From: Caballeronia sp. Lep1P3
Lineage (GTDB): Bacteria; Pseudomonadota; Gammaproteobacteria; Burkholderiales; Burkholderiaceae
Direction: 5' to 3'
Length of the DNA stretch: 64,000 bases
Assembly: GCF_022879595.1 (NCBI RefSeq)
Contig: NZ_CP084266.1
Location: 310,001 to 374,000 of the forward strand
The position numbers and the translations under genes are program-made. Positions within the stretch are counted from its first letter, which is position 1. Every line of letters begins with the position of its first letter. The notes under the pieces are model-generated. The model did not search any database. It saw nothing but the letters and a program-made list of their open reading frames with translations, and was not told the origin of the DNA. This document shows positions 31,195 to 40,044 of this stretch, one piece after another.

Positions 31195-31563
31195 ATGAAG
31201 ACCGTACTTCTCGTCGACGACGACCCCGCCACCATCGATGCCTGGACCCTCTGCATGCAAGACGAGGATTGCCACGTCTTATGCGCGTTCGACGGCAACG
31301 GAGCGTTATCGATACTGAGCGAGCAGGCGGTCGACATCGTCGTGTCGGACTGGATGATGCCGGGGCTCGGCGGCGCGCTGCTCTGCCAGACGATGAAGAA
31401 CGACGCGGCGCTCGCGCACATTCCCTTTCTGATGATTTCGGGGCATCCGAATCCGCCCGCGTTCGTGAGCTACGACGGCTATCTGCGCAAGCCGGTGGAC
31501 GTCGAGACGCTGTTATCCGCCGTGAACCGGCTCTGCGCCGCGAAAAAGCGGCCGCTTTATTGA
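31195..31563 (+). CDS. stand-alone response regulator receiver protein
   Basis: This 122-residue protein is a single CheY-like receiver domain. The acidic cluster is DDD (8-10), the phospho-acceptor Asp52 sits in VVSDWMMPG, Ser81 occupies the switch Thr/Ser position and Lys98 is in YLRKPVD. It has no output domain and no kinase gene nearby, so it must pass phosphate to or receive it from proteins encoded elsewhere. The ATG at 31195 begins the domain exactly. It lies 9 bases from the convergent acyltransferase gene. Confidence 0.9.
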   Translation: MKTVLLVDDDPATIDAWTLCMQDEDCHVLCAFDGNGALSILSEQAVDIVVSDWMMPGLGGALLCQTMKNDAALAHIPFLMISGHPNPPAFVSYDGYLRKPVDVETLLSAVNRLCAAKKRPLY

Positions 31564-31572
31564 CACGTTGGC

Positions 31573-32286
31573 TTAGCGCAGTTCGGCGAGCGCCTCGTCC
31601 ATCTGCGTCTGCGCGAGCCGGTTCAATTCCTGCGGGATCTCGCGATCGATCGGCAAGGGCGGCGTGACGATCACGCGGATATGCCCGCCGTGGTCGGGCC
31701 AGCCCTTCGCGGGCCACACTTTGCCGGCGTCGTGCACGACCGGCACCACCGGCACCTTCGTCGCGCAGGCGAGGCGCACGCCGCCCGAGGCGAGCTTGAG
31801 CGGCGCGTCGTGCGAAACGCGCGTGCCTTCCGGAAAGATGACGACGGCGTCGCCTTTTTTCAGCCGCGCCGCGCATTCGCGCGTGACGGCCTGATGCGCC
31901 TGGCGAATGGAGCCGCGATCGAGGCCCACCATGTCGAGTCCGCGCAGCACCCAGCCGAAGAACGGGATTTTCATGAGCTCGCGCTTGAACACGAAACTGA
32001 TCCGGCGCGGAAAGAGCGCCATGAACGCAAGCGTTTCCCACGTCGATTCGTGCCGGCTCAGGATGATGAACGGTCCCTCGGGCAGATGCTCCAGTCCTTC
32101 GATCGAGCACGTCACGCCGGTGATCACGCGCATCATGGCGACCATCGCGCGGCACCAGAGCCTCGCGAGCCAGTAGCGACCGTTGCGGCCAACGAAAGGG
32201 AAGAGTGGCAGGATCAGAATCGACCAGAGCGTGCCGCTGCCGAGCAGATAGGTGGCGAAGAGCCACTTGACGAGGGTGCGTCGCAT
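31573..32286 (-). CDS. plsC: 1-acyl-sn-glycerol-3-phosphate acyltransferase
   Basis: This 237-residue membrane-associated acyltransferase makes phosphatidic acid from lysophosphatidate. Motif I is RHESTWE with His79 and, four residues on, Glu84 instead of the usual Asp (HX4E, seen in a subset of PlsC proteins). Motif III is FPEGTR at 151-156. An N-terminal hydrophobic helix anchors it. The Met at 32286 gives the usual length. In other bacteria plsC often follows gmhB, but here it stands alone, divergent from the peptidase-like gene. Confidence 0.88.
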   Translation of the reverse strand: MRRTLVKWLFATYLLGSGTLWSILILPLFPFVGRNGRYWLARLWCRAMVAMMRVITGVTCSIEGLEHLPEGPFIILSRHESTWETLAFMALFPRRISFVFKRELMKIPFFGWVLRGLDMVGLDRGSIRQAHQAVTRECAARLKKGDAVVIFPEGTRVSHDAPLKLASGGVRLACATKVPVVPVVHDAGKVWPAKGWPDHGGHIRVIVTPPLPIDREIPQELNRLAQTQMDEALAELR

Positions 32287-32426
32287 CGGGCTTGGGCGAA
32301 GTGTCTTCGGGTTGAAAGCGGGCAAGGCGAGAAGCATAGCGCATCGCACTTTTCATGGCGCCGATGCGCGCCCGCCCGACGGATGCAACAATGAACCGGG
32401 TCAACCCTTTCTCTGGAAAAAATGCG

Positions 32427-33398
32427 ATGGAAGAAGTGCCGGTGAAATTCGACGAAGGAATGCTCGACGTAGGCGACGGCCACTTGGTCTACTGGCGCGC
32501 GCAGGGCCCGCGCGACGCGCCGGCGCTCGTCGTGGTGCACGGCGGCCCCGGTGGGGCGATGAACGTGAAATGGGCCGAAGTCCTGGAAGGCCGGGCGTGG
32601 CGCGTCGTGTTCTTCGACCAGCGCGGCTGCGGCAAATCCAAGCCCTTCGGCAGGCTGGAACACAACGGCATTCATGCGCTCGTCGGCGACATGGAGAAGC
32701 TGCGCGCCGCGCTCGGCATCGAACGCTGGGCGGTCTTCGGCGGCTCGTGGGGCACGACGCTCGGCCTCGCTTACGGCGTCGCGCATCCCGAGCGCTGCAC
32801 GGGCTTTCTGCTGCGCGGCGTGTTTCTCGCGCGGCGCGAGGACATCGACTGGTTTCTGTGGGACGTGCGCCGCGTGTTTCCCGAGGCGCATCGCGCGTTT
32901 CTCGATGCCATCGAAGACGCGTGCGGCCAGCGTCCGGCCAATGCGCAGGAAATCCTGACGCTCACCGAAGCGCCGCTCGCGCGCTTCGACGAAGCCGGCG
33001 CCCGGCTCGCGCGCGCGTGGACGCTCTACGAAACGACGCTTTCGGTGGTCAACAAGCCCGCCGTCGAACCTGCCGACGAGGACAAGCGGCCGAGCGCCGA
33101 AGCGAACGCCGCGGCGGTATCGATGGCGCTGCTCGAGCGGCACTACATGGCGCACGAATTACCGCCGGCGCCCCTGCTGCCGCTCGTCGCGCGCATCGCG
33201 CATTTGCCGTGCCGTATCGTGCATGGCCGCTTCGACATGGTCTGCCCGGCCGATCAGGCGGTCGCGCTCGCGGCGCACTGGCCGGGCGCGGAAGTGGCTG
33301 TCGTGAGCGGAGCGGGGCACTGGACCTTCGAGCCTGGCAATCTGGCGGCGTTGCGCGCGGGCGCGCAGGCGCTCGCGGATGCCATCGGCGGCGTCTGA
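32427..33398 (+). CDS. alpha/beta hydrolase, prolyl aminopeptidase-like
   Basis: This 323-residue hydrolase resembles proline iminopeptidase (peptidase family S33). The oxyanion-hole motif HGGPG is at 38-42, the nucleophile Ser107 in GGSWGTT, the acid in HGRFDMVCP and the His in GAGHWTFE. The length equals the family's when starting at 32427; in-frame ATGs at 32355 and 32391 would add residues that do not align. Probable role: release of N-terminal proline from peptides. Single-gene unit, convergent with the EAL gene. Confidence 0.83.
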   Translation: MEEVPVKFDEGMLDVGDGHLVYWRAQGPRDAPALVVVHGGPGGAMNVKWAEVLEGRAWRVVFFDQRGCGKSKPFGRLEHNGIHALVGDMEKLRAALGIERWAVFGGSWGTTLGLAYGVAHPERCTGFLLRGVFLARREDIDWFLWDVRRVFPEAHRAFLDAIEDACGQRPANAQEILTLTEAPLARFDEAGARLARAWTLYETTLSVVNKPAVEPADEDKRPSAEANAAAVSMALLERHYMAHELPPAPLLPLVARIAHLPCRIVHGRFDMVCPADQAVALAAHWPGAEVAVVSGAGHWTFEPGNLAALRAGAQALADAIGGV

Positions 33399-33417
33399 AG
33401 GGGAAGCGGGCCGCGCG

Positions 33418-34650
33418 TTATTCGGAAAGCCGCCGCCAGTCGAGATCGACGCCGAGCACGACGGTCTCGCCACCGCGATAGGTCGCAATGGCGAGCGTCA
33501 CGCACAGTGACGAGCCCGTCACCGAAAGATACGGCGCGCTCGTGACGACTTGCTGCGGCTGCGCGCACGCATCGACGAAGTACGGCCGGTTGTCCCAGCG
33601 GCCGGTCGACGGGTCCGCGATCGGGGCGAAACGCTCGTTGCGCCGCTTGGCGGCTGCGCCGGTGAGCGTCGGAAGGTATTGGCGCCCCGCTTCGTCGAGA
33701 AAAAAGCAGGCGAGGGTGCCGGGCAGCGCGAGCAGTTCGGCGCACGCGGCCTTTGTATCGGCGCCTCCGGCGAGCCGCCGCGCCGCCTGCAAAACGCTGC
33801 CGCGATAAGGCAGCAGGAGCAGGTCGGCCGTCAGACGCTCGCTGCGGCGCATGCGCGCGAGCGACTCGAACGCGTCGTCGATGAGCGCGGTGGCCGCGCC
33901 GCGTGCCGCCAGCCCCTCGCGCGGCTTGCCGAACAGATAGCCCTGCACGAAATCGATGTTGGCGCGCGCGGCCAGCAGCAAGTCGTCGCGCGTTTCGATG
34001 CCTTCCGCGACCACGAACATCCCCGATTGATGCAGCAAATCGACGAGCTTGGGCATCAGCGAATCGCGCAGATGCGCGTGCTTCTGCGCGCTTTGCGCGC
34101 GCACGAGGCTGCGGTCGAGCTTCACGATGTCCGGGCGCAGCGTGAGCAGGCGGTCGATATTGGAGTGGCCCGCGCCGAAGTCGTCCACGGCGACGAGAAA
34201 GCCTTGCGCGCGAAACGCGCGGGTCGCGCTCGCGATGCGCTCGACATCCGTGCCGCCCGACTCCAGCACTTCGATCACGAGACGCTCTGGCGCGAGACCG
34301 CTCGCGCGCGTGAGCGCGGCGAGTTCCTGCGCGTAACCGGATTGGGTGAACGTCGCCGGATTCATGTTCACGAAGAGCCACTGCGCCGGCGGCAGCAGCG
34401 ACGCCGCGTTGCGCAGGTGCGTCAGGTGGCTCATGCGGTCGAGTTCGGTCAGCGTGCCCGCGACGATCGCCCGGGCGAAGAGATCGAACGGGCCGATCAG
34501 CGCGCCGTCCCGTGTGCCGTCCGCGCCTTCCGGCCTGCCGCGCAGGAGCGCTTCATAGCCGACCTCGCGTTGATGCGGCAGGCTGTAGATGGGCTGCAGA
34601 TGCGTCGAGAGAGCGACGCCATCGACGATTTCGCCGCCACGCATCAGCAT
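33418..34650 (-). CDS. EAL-domain c-di-GMP phosphodiesterase with C-terminal sensor-like domain
   Basis: This 410-residue protein has an N-terminal EAL domain (to about residue 240) with EALLR at 33-37, FVNMNP, IEVLE, VDDFGAGHSN, VKLDRS, EGIE and VQGYLFG. The metal and catalytic residues are thus all present and it should hydrolyse c-di-GMP. The remaining 170 residues resemble a PDC/cache-like domain (GTLACFFLDEAGRQYLPTL, YFVDACAQPQQVVTSAPYLSVTG), here without a membrane helix, so it is probably cytosolic. The Met at 34650 was chosen because the 89-codon extension is Arg/Ala-rich and unlike coding sequence. Confidence 0.85.
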   Translation of the reverse strand: MLMRGGEIVDGVALSTHLQPIYSLPHQREVGYEALLRGRPEGADGTRDGALIGPFDLFARAIVAGTLTELDRMSHLTHLRNAASLLPPAQWLFVNMNPATFTQSGYAQELAALTRASGLAPERLVIEVLESGGTDVERIASATRAFRAQGFLVAVDDFGAGHSNIDRLLTLRPDIVKLDRSLVRAQSAQKHAHLRDSLMPKLVDLLHQSGMFVVAEGIETRDDLLLAARANIDFVQGYLFGKPREGLAARGAATALIDDAFESLARMRRSERLTADLLLLPYRGSVLQAARRLAGGADTKAACAELLALPGTLACFFLDEAGRQYLPTLTGAAAKRRNERFAPIADPSTGRWDNRPYFVDACAQPQQVVTSAPYLSVTGSSLCVTLAIATYRGGETVVLGVDLDWRRLSE

Positions 34651-34938
34651 GTCCGCGTGCACGGGCGCGGCGCGAGGCGCGCGAGCGCGCGCCGCCGGTC
34701 GGCGGGCACGGCATACGGGACGATGAATGGCGGCTCGGCAAGCAGCACGGCGGTGACACGAATGTAATGGCGATGTCCCCAATATCGGCCGGCGATGCGC
34801 AAACTTGAGCGGCGGCTGCCGGAAGTTGCCGGTCCACGCGGCGCATCCTATCTTTGATGATGCGGTGATACGATCCCGCTGCAACTTACGCCGGGCGCGG
34901 CTCGTCGAACGCTGCATTGAACCTCATGAGAGAGATCG

Positions 34939-35361
34939 ATGGCGCAACAGAAAACCAATCCCAAACTCGAGCAGGCGCTGACGCGCGGCGATCTCGCAAT
35001 CCGTCAGGCGAACTCGGGCCGCGCCACCGCGGTGCTGCGCGCGCTCGGCAAGATGATCGTCGAGGCATCGGCGACGATCGGCGTCGAGGCGCACGTCGTC
35101 ATTCACGATGGCGACAAGATCTACGATCCCGCCGACGGCGTCTGGCCGCAGCAATTGCTCATTTCGCTCGACGGCCCCGTCGAGGAAAACGATCCGGACG
35201 AGATCCGCACCGTCACGCTCCTCGCGGACACGCCCGGCACGGTGTTCCGATGCGAATGGCAGCGCGCGGACGGCAACATCGGCCGGCAGGAAGGGCGGCC
35301 GCTCGCGATGGTCGCGTTCATCACGGACGTCGATATTCCCTGGCTCGACGAAGAAGACTGA
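34939..35361 (+). CDS. hypothetical protein
   Basis: This 140-residue soluble, acidic protein starts with a helical, charged N-terminus and continues as alternating beta segments (AHVVIHDGDKIYDPADGVWPQQLLISL, TVTLLADTPGTVFRCEW). I do not recognise the family. Codon use is typical of the neighbourhood and it is followed by its own terminator, so it is a real gene. It is divergent from the EAL gene, about 290 bases away. Confidence 0.7.
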   Translation: MAQQKTNPKLEQALTRGDLAIRQANSGRATAVLRALGKMIVEASATIGVEAHVVIHDGDKIYDPADGVWPQQLLISLDGPVEENDPDEIRTVTLLADTPGTVFRCEWQRADGNIGRQEGRPLAMVAFITDVDIPWLDEED

Positions 35362-35844
35362 TTCAGTCGTTCGCGGCGCGCAACCGAAGCGCGGATGCCG
35401 GTCTCGCGACCGCATCCGCGCTTCGTTTTTGAGGTGGCGGAAAAGCTCGAATTTTCTGCGTCGCGCAAACGTTGCCGCGGCCGCGAACTTTCGTTTCTTA
35501 AGGCCCTGCATAAATATGTCGAAAGAGGCCGGCGGCGGCTATTCTTCGCAGTGCCTCTTGCGCGGATCGTGCATCGCTGACGTCGTTTCTTTCACCATTT
35601 TCGTGCAGACCCATTCCCATACGGCATATGCATATTCGATTAGGAGCGCCTGCCGGCGATTGGTTTGCCGATTGAACACTTTCGCCCGTTCACACGACGC
35701 GGAAAGTGCAAGAAACGGCGGCAAGCGCGCACCCCGTAATTTGACTTCGTGAGAGGCTCCGAACGCCCGAGTGAGGGCACGCTTTCCGATTTGCCCTCGT
35801 CGTCGCGGCACCTTTCCAATCGCCAAGAAAAATGGGGTTTAAAA
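35362..35844. other. long leader/promoter region of the FeeM-like gene
   Basis: This 483-base stretch has the terminator of the previous gene at its left end and no convincing gene. The middle part (about 35500-35700) is clearly AT-richer than the flanking genes, with stretches such as CATAAATATG and CATATGCATATTC. An inverted repeat CACTTTC/GAAAGTG lies at 35677-35708. The region is long enough for complex regulation of the FeeM-like gene. I see no known riboswitch. Confidence 0.35.
35386..35429 (+). terminator. terminator after the 140-residue hypothetical gene
   Basis: The 13-bp perfect stem GAAGCGCGGATGC/GCATCCGCGCTTC has a 13-base loop and is followed by GTTTTT. Confidence 0.88.
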
Positions 35845-36630
35845 ATGGAACGTCTGAACCTTGCCAATAACGCCGCCGTCAAATCCGCCAGCCATATCGA
35901 AACGGCGCTTCGTCCGTCGCTGACAGTGGTGCCCGCGCTTCAGAAGAGCGAGCGCATGCCGTTTACCATTCGTATCGTCGGAGACGAAGACGGCCTGCAA
36001 AAAGCCGTCAGCATCAGACGTTCTGCCTATGGGCGGCATTTGCCCGAATTCGCCGAGAAAATGGCGGTCGAGCTTTCCGACCGCGATCCCGGCACGGTCG
36101 TGCTGCTCGCGGAATCGAAACTCGACGGCGCGCCGCTCGGCACCATGCGCATCCAGACGAACGCGTATGGGCCGCTCGCCCTGGAGCAGTCGGTGACGCT
36201 GCCGGATCATCTCGCCGCTGGCCGGCTCGCCGAAGCGACGCGCCTCGGGGTCGCGGGCGGGATGGTCGGCCGTGTGGTGAAGGTGGCGCTGTGCAAGGCG
36301 CTGTGGATGTTCTGCGAGCTGCATGCCATCGACTGGATGGTGATTACGGCACGCTCGCCGCTCGACCGGGAGTACGAAGCCATGTTGTTCAGGGACGTCT
36401 TCGGCACGAACGAATTCCTGCCGATGTCGCACGTTGGTGGCCTGCCGCACCGTGTGCTGGCGAAGGATGTGGCAGCGGCGCGGCATCGTTGGGAGGAAGC
36501 GCGTCATCCGCTTTTCAACTACATGGTGAACACGCATCATCCTGACATCGATCTTCAATCTGTAGATTTATCTTTTGACTGGGAACCGGTACGATGCCCG
36601 GAGGCGCCGTTGATGGCTTATGGCCGTTGA
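35845..36630 (+). CDS. FeeM-like N-acyl amino acid synthase (GNAT fold)
   Basis: This 261-residue protein resembles FeeM-type acyltransferases, which join a fatty acyl group from acyl-ACP to an amino acid such as tyrosine and share a fold with acyl-homoserine lactone synthases. The landmark segments are RRSAYGRHLP (56-66), LGTMRIQ (99-104) and EATRLGVAGG (130-139), then a helix and the WMVITARSPLDREYEAMLFRDVFG region. The N-terminal 40 residues are polar and variable. The ATG at 35845 follows a GGGG stretch. The next gene encodes a membrane GGDEF-EAL protein in the same direction. Amino acid and chain specificity cannot be read from the sequence. Confidence 0.75.
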   Translation: MERLNLANNAAVKSASHIETALRPSLTVVPALQKSERMPFTIRIVGDEDGLQKAVSIRRSAYGRHLPEFAEKMAVELSDRDPGTVVLLAESKLDGAPLGTMRIQTNAYGPLALEQSVTLPDHLAAGRLAEATRLGVAGGMVGRVVKVALCKALWMFCELHAIDWMVITARSPLDREYEAMLFRDVFGTNEFLPMSHVGGLPHRVLAKDVAAARHRWEEARHPLFNYMVNTHHPDIDLQSVDLSFDWEPVRCPEAPLMAYGR

Positions 36631-36691
36631 TGCGGGCAAATAATGGCACGGCCGTTTCAGGCAAGCGCCAACGAAGGTAATAGCGAATAAG

Positions 36692-36757
36692 CCGGACCCC
36701 GGCGCGGTCCGGTTGGCCAAAAAACAGCGGTGGCGAGGAATTCTCTCGCGCCGCTGT
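36692..36757 (+). repeat. two hairpins between the FeeM-like and GGDEF-EAL genes
   Basis: CCGGAC/GTCCGG at 36692-36712 and an imperfect ACAGCGGTGGCGAG/CTCGCGCCGCTGT at 36724-36757 form consecutive stems. Neither is followed by a T-tract, so they need not end transcription; they could attenuate it or stabilise the upstream message. Confidence 0.4.
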
Positions 36758-36806
36758 CGGTTACTGCCGAAGCGGCACTGGCGGCGTGAACGGGGGTGGT
36801 TCAGGT

Positions 36807-39770
36807 ATGGCGTCGGTTATTCCAGCTTCCTTATCCAGGTTCAGACGAACGGGTTCGTGGATCGACGACTCGCTGTACGCGATCGCCGTCTATGCCGTGC
36901 CGTTCCTCATCGCGTTGGGCACGATCGCCACGCTTTATTTCCTGCCGCGACAGTACGAGTCGCGCGGCGCGGTGCCGCTCGAATTGCGCGTCATCGCGGA
37001 TCGCGGCGACTTCCTGCGTCCGGCCGAGGCGCTCGACGCGCTGCGCGGCATCGCGCCCGTCCCGCGTTACAGCACCCATCTATCCGAGAAGCCCATCTGG
37101 TTCACGTTCACGTCTCCCTCAATGGGCGGACAAGCGTCTACCGCCGTCGAATTGCCGTCGCGTCACGCGCAAACGCTTGCCTGCTGGGACGCCGCCACGC
37201 TGCGTCCGCTCGGCAGCGCTGACCGCGATTCGGTCAGCGGCGAACTGCGCCCGGTGAAGGCGGGCTTCTTCATCGACCTCGGGCGCATCGAGGCGCCGCA
37301 AGGCATTCTCTGCCGCGGCACGTACTCCGGCCCCGCGCAGGTGAACGCGCGCGCGTGGACGGGGCAGGCACTGCGCGATTCCGCGCTCGATTTTCAGGAA
37401 AGCTCCGCCCTCATCGCGGGCGGGCTGCTGACGCTCGCGGTCTTCGTGTTCGTCACGGCGATCATCAATCACGAATGGACGTATGTGATTTTCGCGGTCT
37501 GGCTCGTCGGCAATCTGCGGCTGTGCGCGAACGCGATGGGCTGGGACATGCAGTGGCTCGGCCGTCTGCTTCCGCCGGATTTCATGAACCCGTTGCGGCA
37601 GATCACCTTCGCCGCGTACTACCTGCTCACCGCCGCGCTCTTCACGCAGCTCTTTCGCCGCGAACTGCGCGTAGTCGGTTATCGGTGGCTGCTGCGCGTC
37701 ATTCAGTACGTCGGCGTCGTGCTGCTCGCCGCGGCCCTCGCGCTGCCATACTCGCTCTTCATTCCGACGCTGTGGGTCATCACCGGTTTCGGCATTTGCG
37801 TGCTGGTGTTCTTTCTCGTGCGGCTCGTGTGGATGGCGCGCTCGCGAACGGTGCTGTGGTATGTGGCGTCGCTTGCCATCGTGCTCTTCGCCACGTTCTC
37901 CGAAGTGCTCGGCGCGGCGTTCGGGCTCAAGGTGCTGCTCGGTGGCGTGAACACGGTGATGGCCGCGCTGTCGTCGAGCATGATGGCCGCATTCGCGATC
38001 GCGGAGCAGATGCGCGCCGAGCGCGACTTCCGCCGCCAGGCGCAGATGGAACTGCGCAACACATATGAAGTCACGCCCATCGGCCTTTTCACGCTCGACG
38101 ACAACGGCCACTTCGTGCGCGCCAATCCCGCGCTGCGTGCGATGCTCGACTTGCAGAAGTCCGAGTACAAGCTGCGCCATTGGCACGACTACTTCGAGCC
38201 GGGCGCGTGGGGCGCATTGCAGGCGCTGGCATCGAAGGGCAGCGACGGCGAGCTCGAAATGAGCGGTTCGGTGGAACGCGGCACCGGCGAGCGCCGCTAT
38301 CTGCTCAAGGCGATTCGCTCGAACGGCTGGATCGAAGGTTCGCTTCAGGACACGACCGAGCGCTCGAAAGCGGTCGAACGCCTGCGCTTTCTCGCCGAAC
38401 ACGATCCGCTCACCGGTTCGCTCAACCGCCGCGGCGTCGAGAAGGCCATTTCCGTGCAAAGCGAGGAAACGCTGCCGTGGGCGCTGGCCTACGTCGATCT
38501 CGACCGCTTCAAGCTCGTGAACGACCTTTTCGGCCACCGCGCCGGCGACGAAGTGCTGCGCCAGGTGGCGGCCCGCACGCGGGCGCACTTCGCGCGCAGT
38601 TACCCTGTCGGGCGCATCGGCGGGGACGAGTTCGTCTGCGTGATGAACGATACGTCGATCGAGGACGCCATCACGCAATGCCGCGAACTGATCTCGATTC
38701 TGAGCGACGCGCCGTATCAGGTCGGCAATCGCGCGTTCCAAGTGAAGGCGTCGGTCGGTCTCGTCGAGTGCTCGCGGGGCGTGCGCGTGCAGGACGCGCT
38801 CTCGCACGCGGACCGCGCCTGCCGCGAAGCGAAGAAGGTCGCGCATACGCACCTCGTCACGTATCGCAAGGGCGCGGCTGCGTTCGAGGAGCGCGCGGAG
38901 GAACTGAAGCTCGTCGAGACGCTCGGGCGCAATCGCCTGCCCGCCGGCCTCTTTCTCGTGATGCAGCCGATCATGTCGCTGCGCGCGCCGAACGAATCGC
39001 TGAACTTCGAAGTGCTGTTGCGCATGCGCGCACCCGACGGCGCGACGTTGCCCGCCGGCAAGGTGATCGTCGCGGCGGAGGAATCGGGCAATATCGCGGC
39101 CATCGACCGCTGGGTGATTTCGACGCTGCTCGATTGGATCGAGGCGAACCGCCACAAGCTCACGAACACGCAGTTCATCTGCGTCAACCTTTCCGGCGGC
39201 TCGCTCAACGACGAGCAGTTCATGGAAGACATCTTCGCGCTCTTCGCGCGGCATCCGTCGGTCGTCCATTACTTGTGCCTGGAGATTACCGAGAGCGTCG
39301 CGCTGCACGATCTCGAGAACACGCAGCGCTTCATCGCGCGCGTGCACGAGATGGGCGGCAAGATCGCGCTCGACGATTTCGGCGCGGGCTACACGTCGTT
39401 CAAGTATCTCAAGGCGCTTTCGGCCGATGCGCTCAAGATCGACGGCGAGTTCGTGCGCTCGATGTGCGAGCATCCGGCCGATATCGCCATCGTCGAGGCT
39501 ATCGTCGCGCTCGCGCGCAACCTCGGCATGCGAAGCGTCGCCGAATGGGTCGAGGACATCGACACCTTGCGTGCCTTGCAGGAAATCGGCGTCGACTACG
39601 TGCAGGGCTATCTGATTGCCCGCCCGCAGGACAGCTCCGCGATTCTGGCCGCGCAATCGACCGCGAGTTTCGTCAACGACGCCGAACTGGCGGACTTCGT
39701 GCAATGTCTGTCGGAGCCGACGCGGGCTATTCCGGTCGACTTCGAACGGCGCGCGCGCGCCACGCACTGA
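36807..39770 (+). CDS. membrane PAS-GGDEF-EAL c-di-GMP turnover protein
   Basis: This 987-residue protein has an N-terminal helix (about 25-50), a periplasmic region of about 140 residues, seven helices (about 195-400, similar to 7TM-DISM sensors), a PAS domain (about 415-530), GGDEF and EAL domains. The cyclase motif GGDEF at 605-609 is exact. The EAL domain begins EVLLR (735-739, Val for Ala) and keeps CVNLSG, LEITES, DDFGAG (856-861), LKIDGE (Lys877) and VQGYLIA, so both activities look possible. It lies 176 bases after the FeeM-like gene in the same direction. The periplasmic part plus helices are suited to sensing a signal. Confidence 0.88.
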   Translation: MASVIPASLSRFRRTGSWIDDSLYAIAVYAVPFLIALGTIATLYFLPRQYESRGAVPLELRVIADRGDFLRPAEALDALRGIAPVPRYSTHLSEKPIWFTFTSPSMGGQASTAVELPSRHAQTLACWDAATLRPLGSADRDSVSGELRPVKAGFFIDLGRIEAPQGILCRGTYSGPAQVNARAWTGQALRDSALDFQESSALIAGGLLTLAVFVFVTAIINHEWTYVIFAVWLVGNLRLCANAMGWDMQWLGRLLPPDFMNPLRQITFAAYYLLTAALFTQLFRRELRVVGYRWLLRVIQYVGVVLLAAALALPYSLFIPTLWVITGFGICVLVFFLVRLVWMARSRTVLWYVASLAIVLFATFSEVLGAAFGLKVLLGGVNTVMAALSSSMMAAFAIAEQMRAERDFRRQAQMELRNTYEVTPIGLFTLDDNGHFVRANPALRAMLDLQKSEYKLRHWHDYFEPGAWGALQALASKGSDGELEMSGSVERGTGERRYLLKAIRSNGWIEGSLQDTTERSKAVERLRFLAEHDPLTGSLNRRGVEKAISVQSEETLPWALAYVDLDRFKLVNDLFGHRAGDEVLRQVAARTRAHFARSYPVGRIGGDEFVCVMNDTSIEDAITQCRELISILSDAPYQVGNRAFQVKASVGLVECSRGVRVQDALSHADRACREAKKVAHTHLVTYRKGAAAFEERAEELKLVETLGRNRLPAGLFLVMQPIMSLRAPNESLNFEVLLRMRAPDGATLPAGKVIVAAEESGNIAAIDRWVISTLLDWIEANRHKLTNTQFICVNLSGGSLNDEQFMEDIFALFARHPSVVHYLCLEITESVALHDLENTQRFIARVHEMGGKIALDDFGAGYTSFKYLKALSADALKIDGEFVRSMCEHPADIAIVEAIVALARNLGMRSVAEWVEDIDTLRALQEIGVDYVQGYLIARPQDSSAILAAQSTASFVNDAELADFVQCLSEPTRAIPVDFERRARATH

Positions 39771-39965
39771 ACGCGCGGTTCAGGCGGCTTCCAGCCGGCT
39801 CAGCATGTTGCGCCCGGCATGCGGATGCGCGCGTCGTCCCACTGCGCGAGCCACTCGATCTCCTTGCGCGAACTGCAGCGCGTCGATGACGTGATCGCGG
39901 ATCATCTGCGGCGCGTCGAACGCGCAAACTCTGACGGCCAATATGCCCGAAGGAAATGACGTGCG

Positions 39966-39979
39966 CCTGTCTATACAAG
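39966..39979. promoter_or_regulatory. HutC operator, hutU distal site
   Basis: CCTGTCTATACAAG is the exact reverse complement of the site in front of hutH at 59941-59954. It matches the TTGTATATACAA-like sequence bound by HutC repressors. Confidence 0.75.
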
Positions 39980-40030
39980 AAATACGCACACTTGACGCGT
40001 AGCGCCCGGGATTTCCCCAATACAACCCAG

Positions 40031-40044
40031 CTTGTATATACAAG
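40031..40044. promoter_or_regulatory. HutC operator, hutU proximal site
   Basis: CTTGTATATACAAG is a perfect 14-bp palindrome 45 bases before the hutU start and is the best HutC-like site in the window. Confidence 0.85.

Noticed and set aside
35516..35752. Possible small plus-strand gene in the leader of the FeeM-like gene
   Set aside because: No ribosome binding site, mixed amino acid composition with codon use unlike the neighbours, and no recognisable motif.
37119..39767. 882-codon minus-strand open frame opposite the GGDEF-EAL gene
   Set aside because: The plus strand carries complete GGDEF and EAL motifs; the antisense translation has no family signature.
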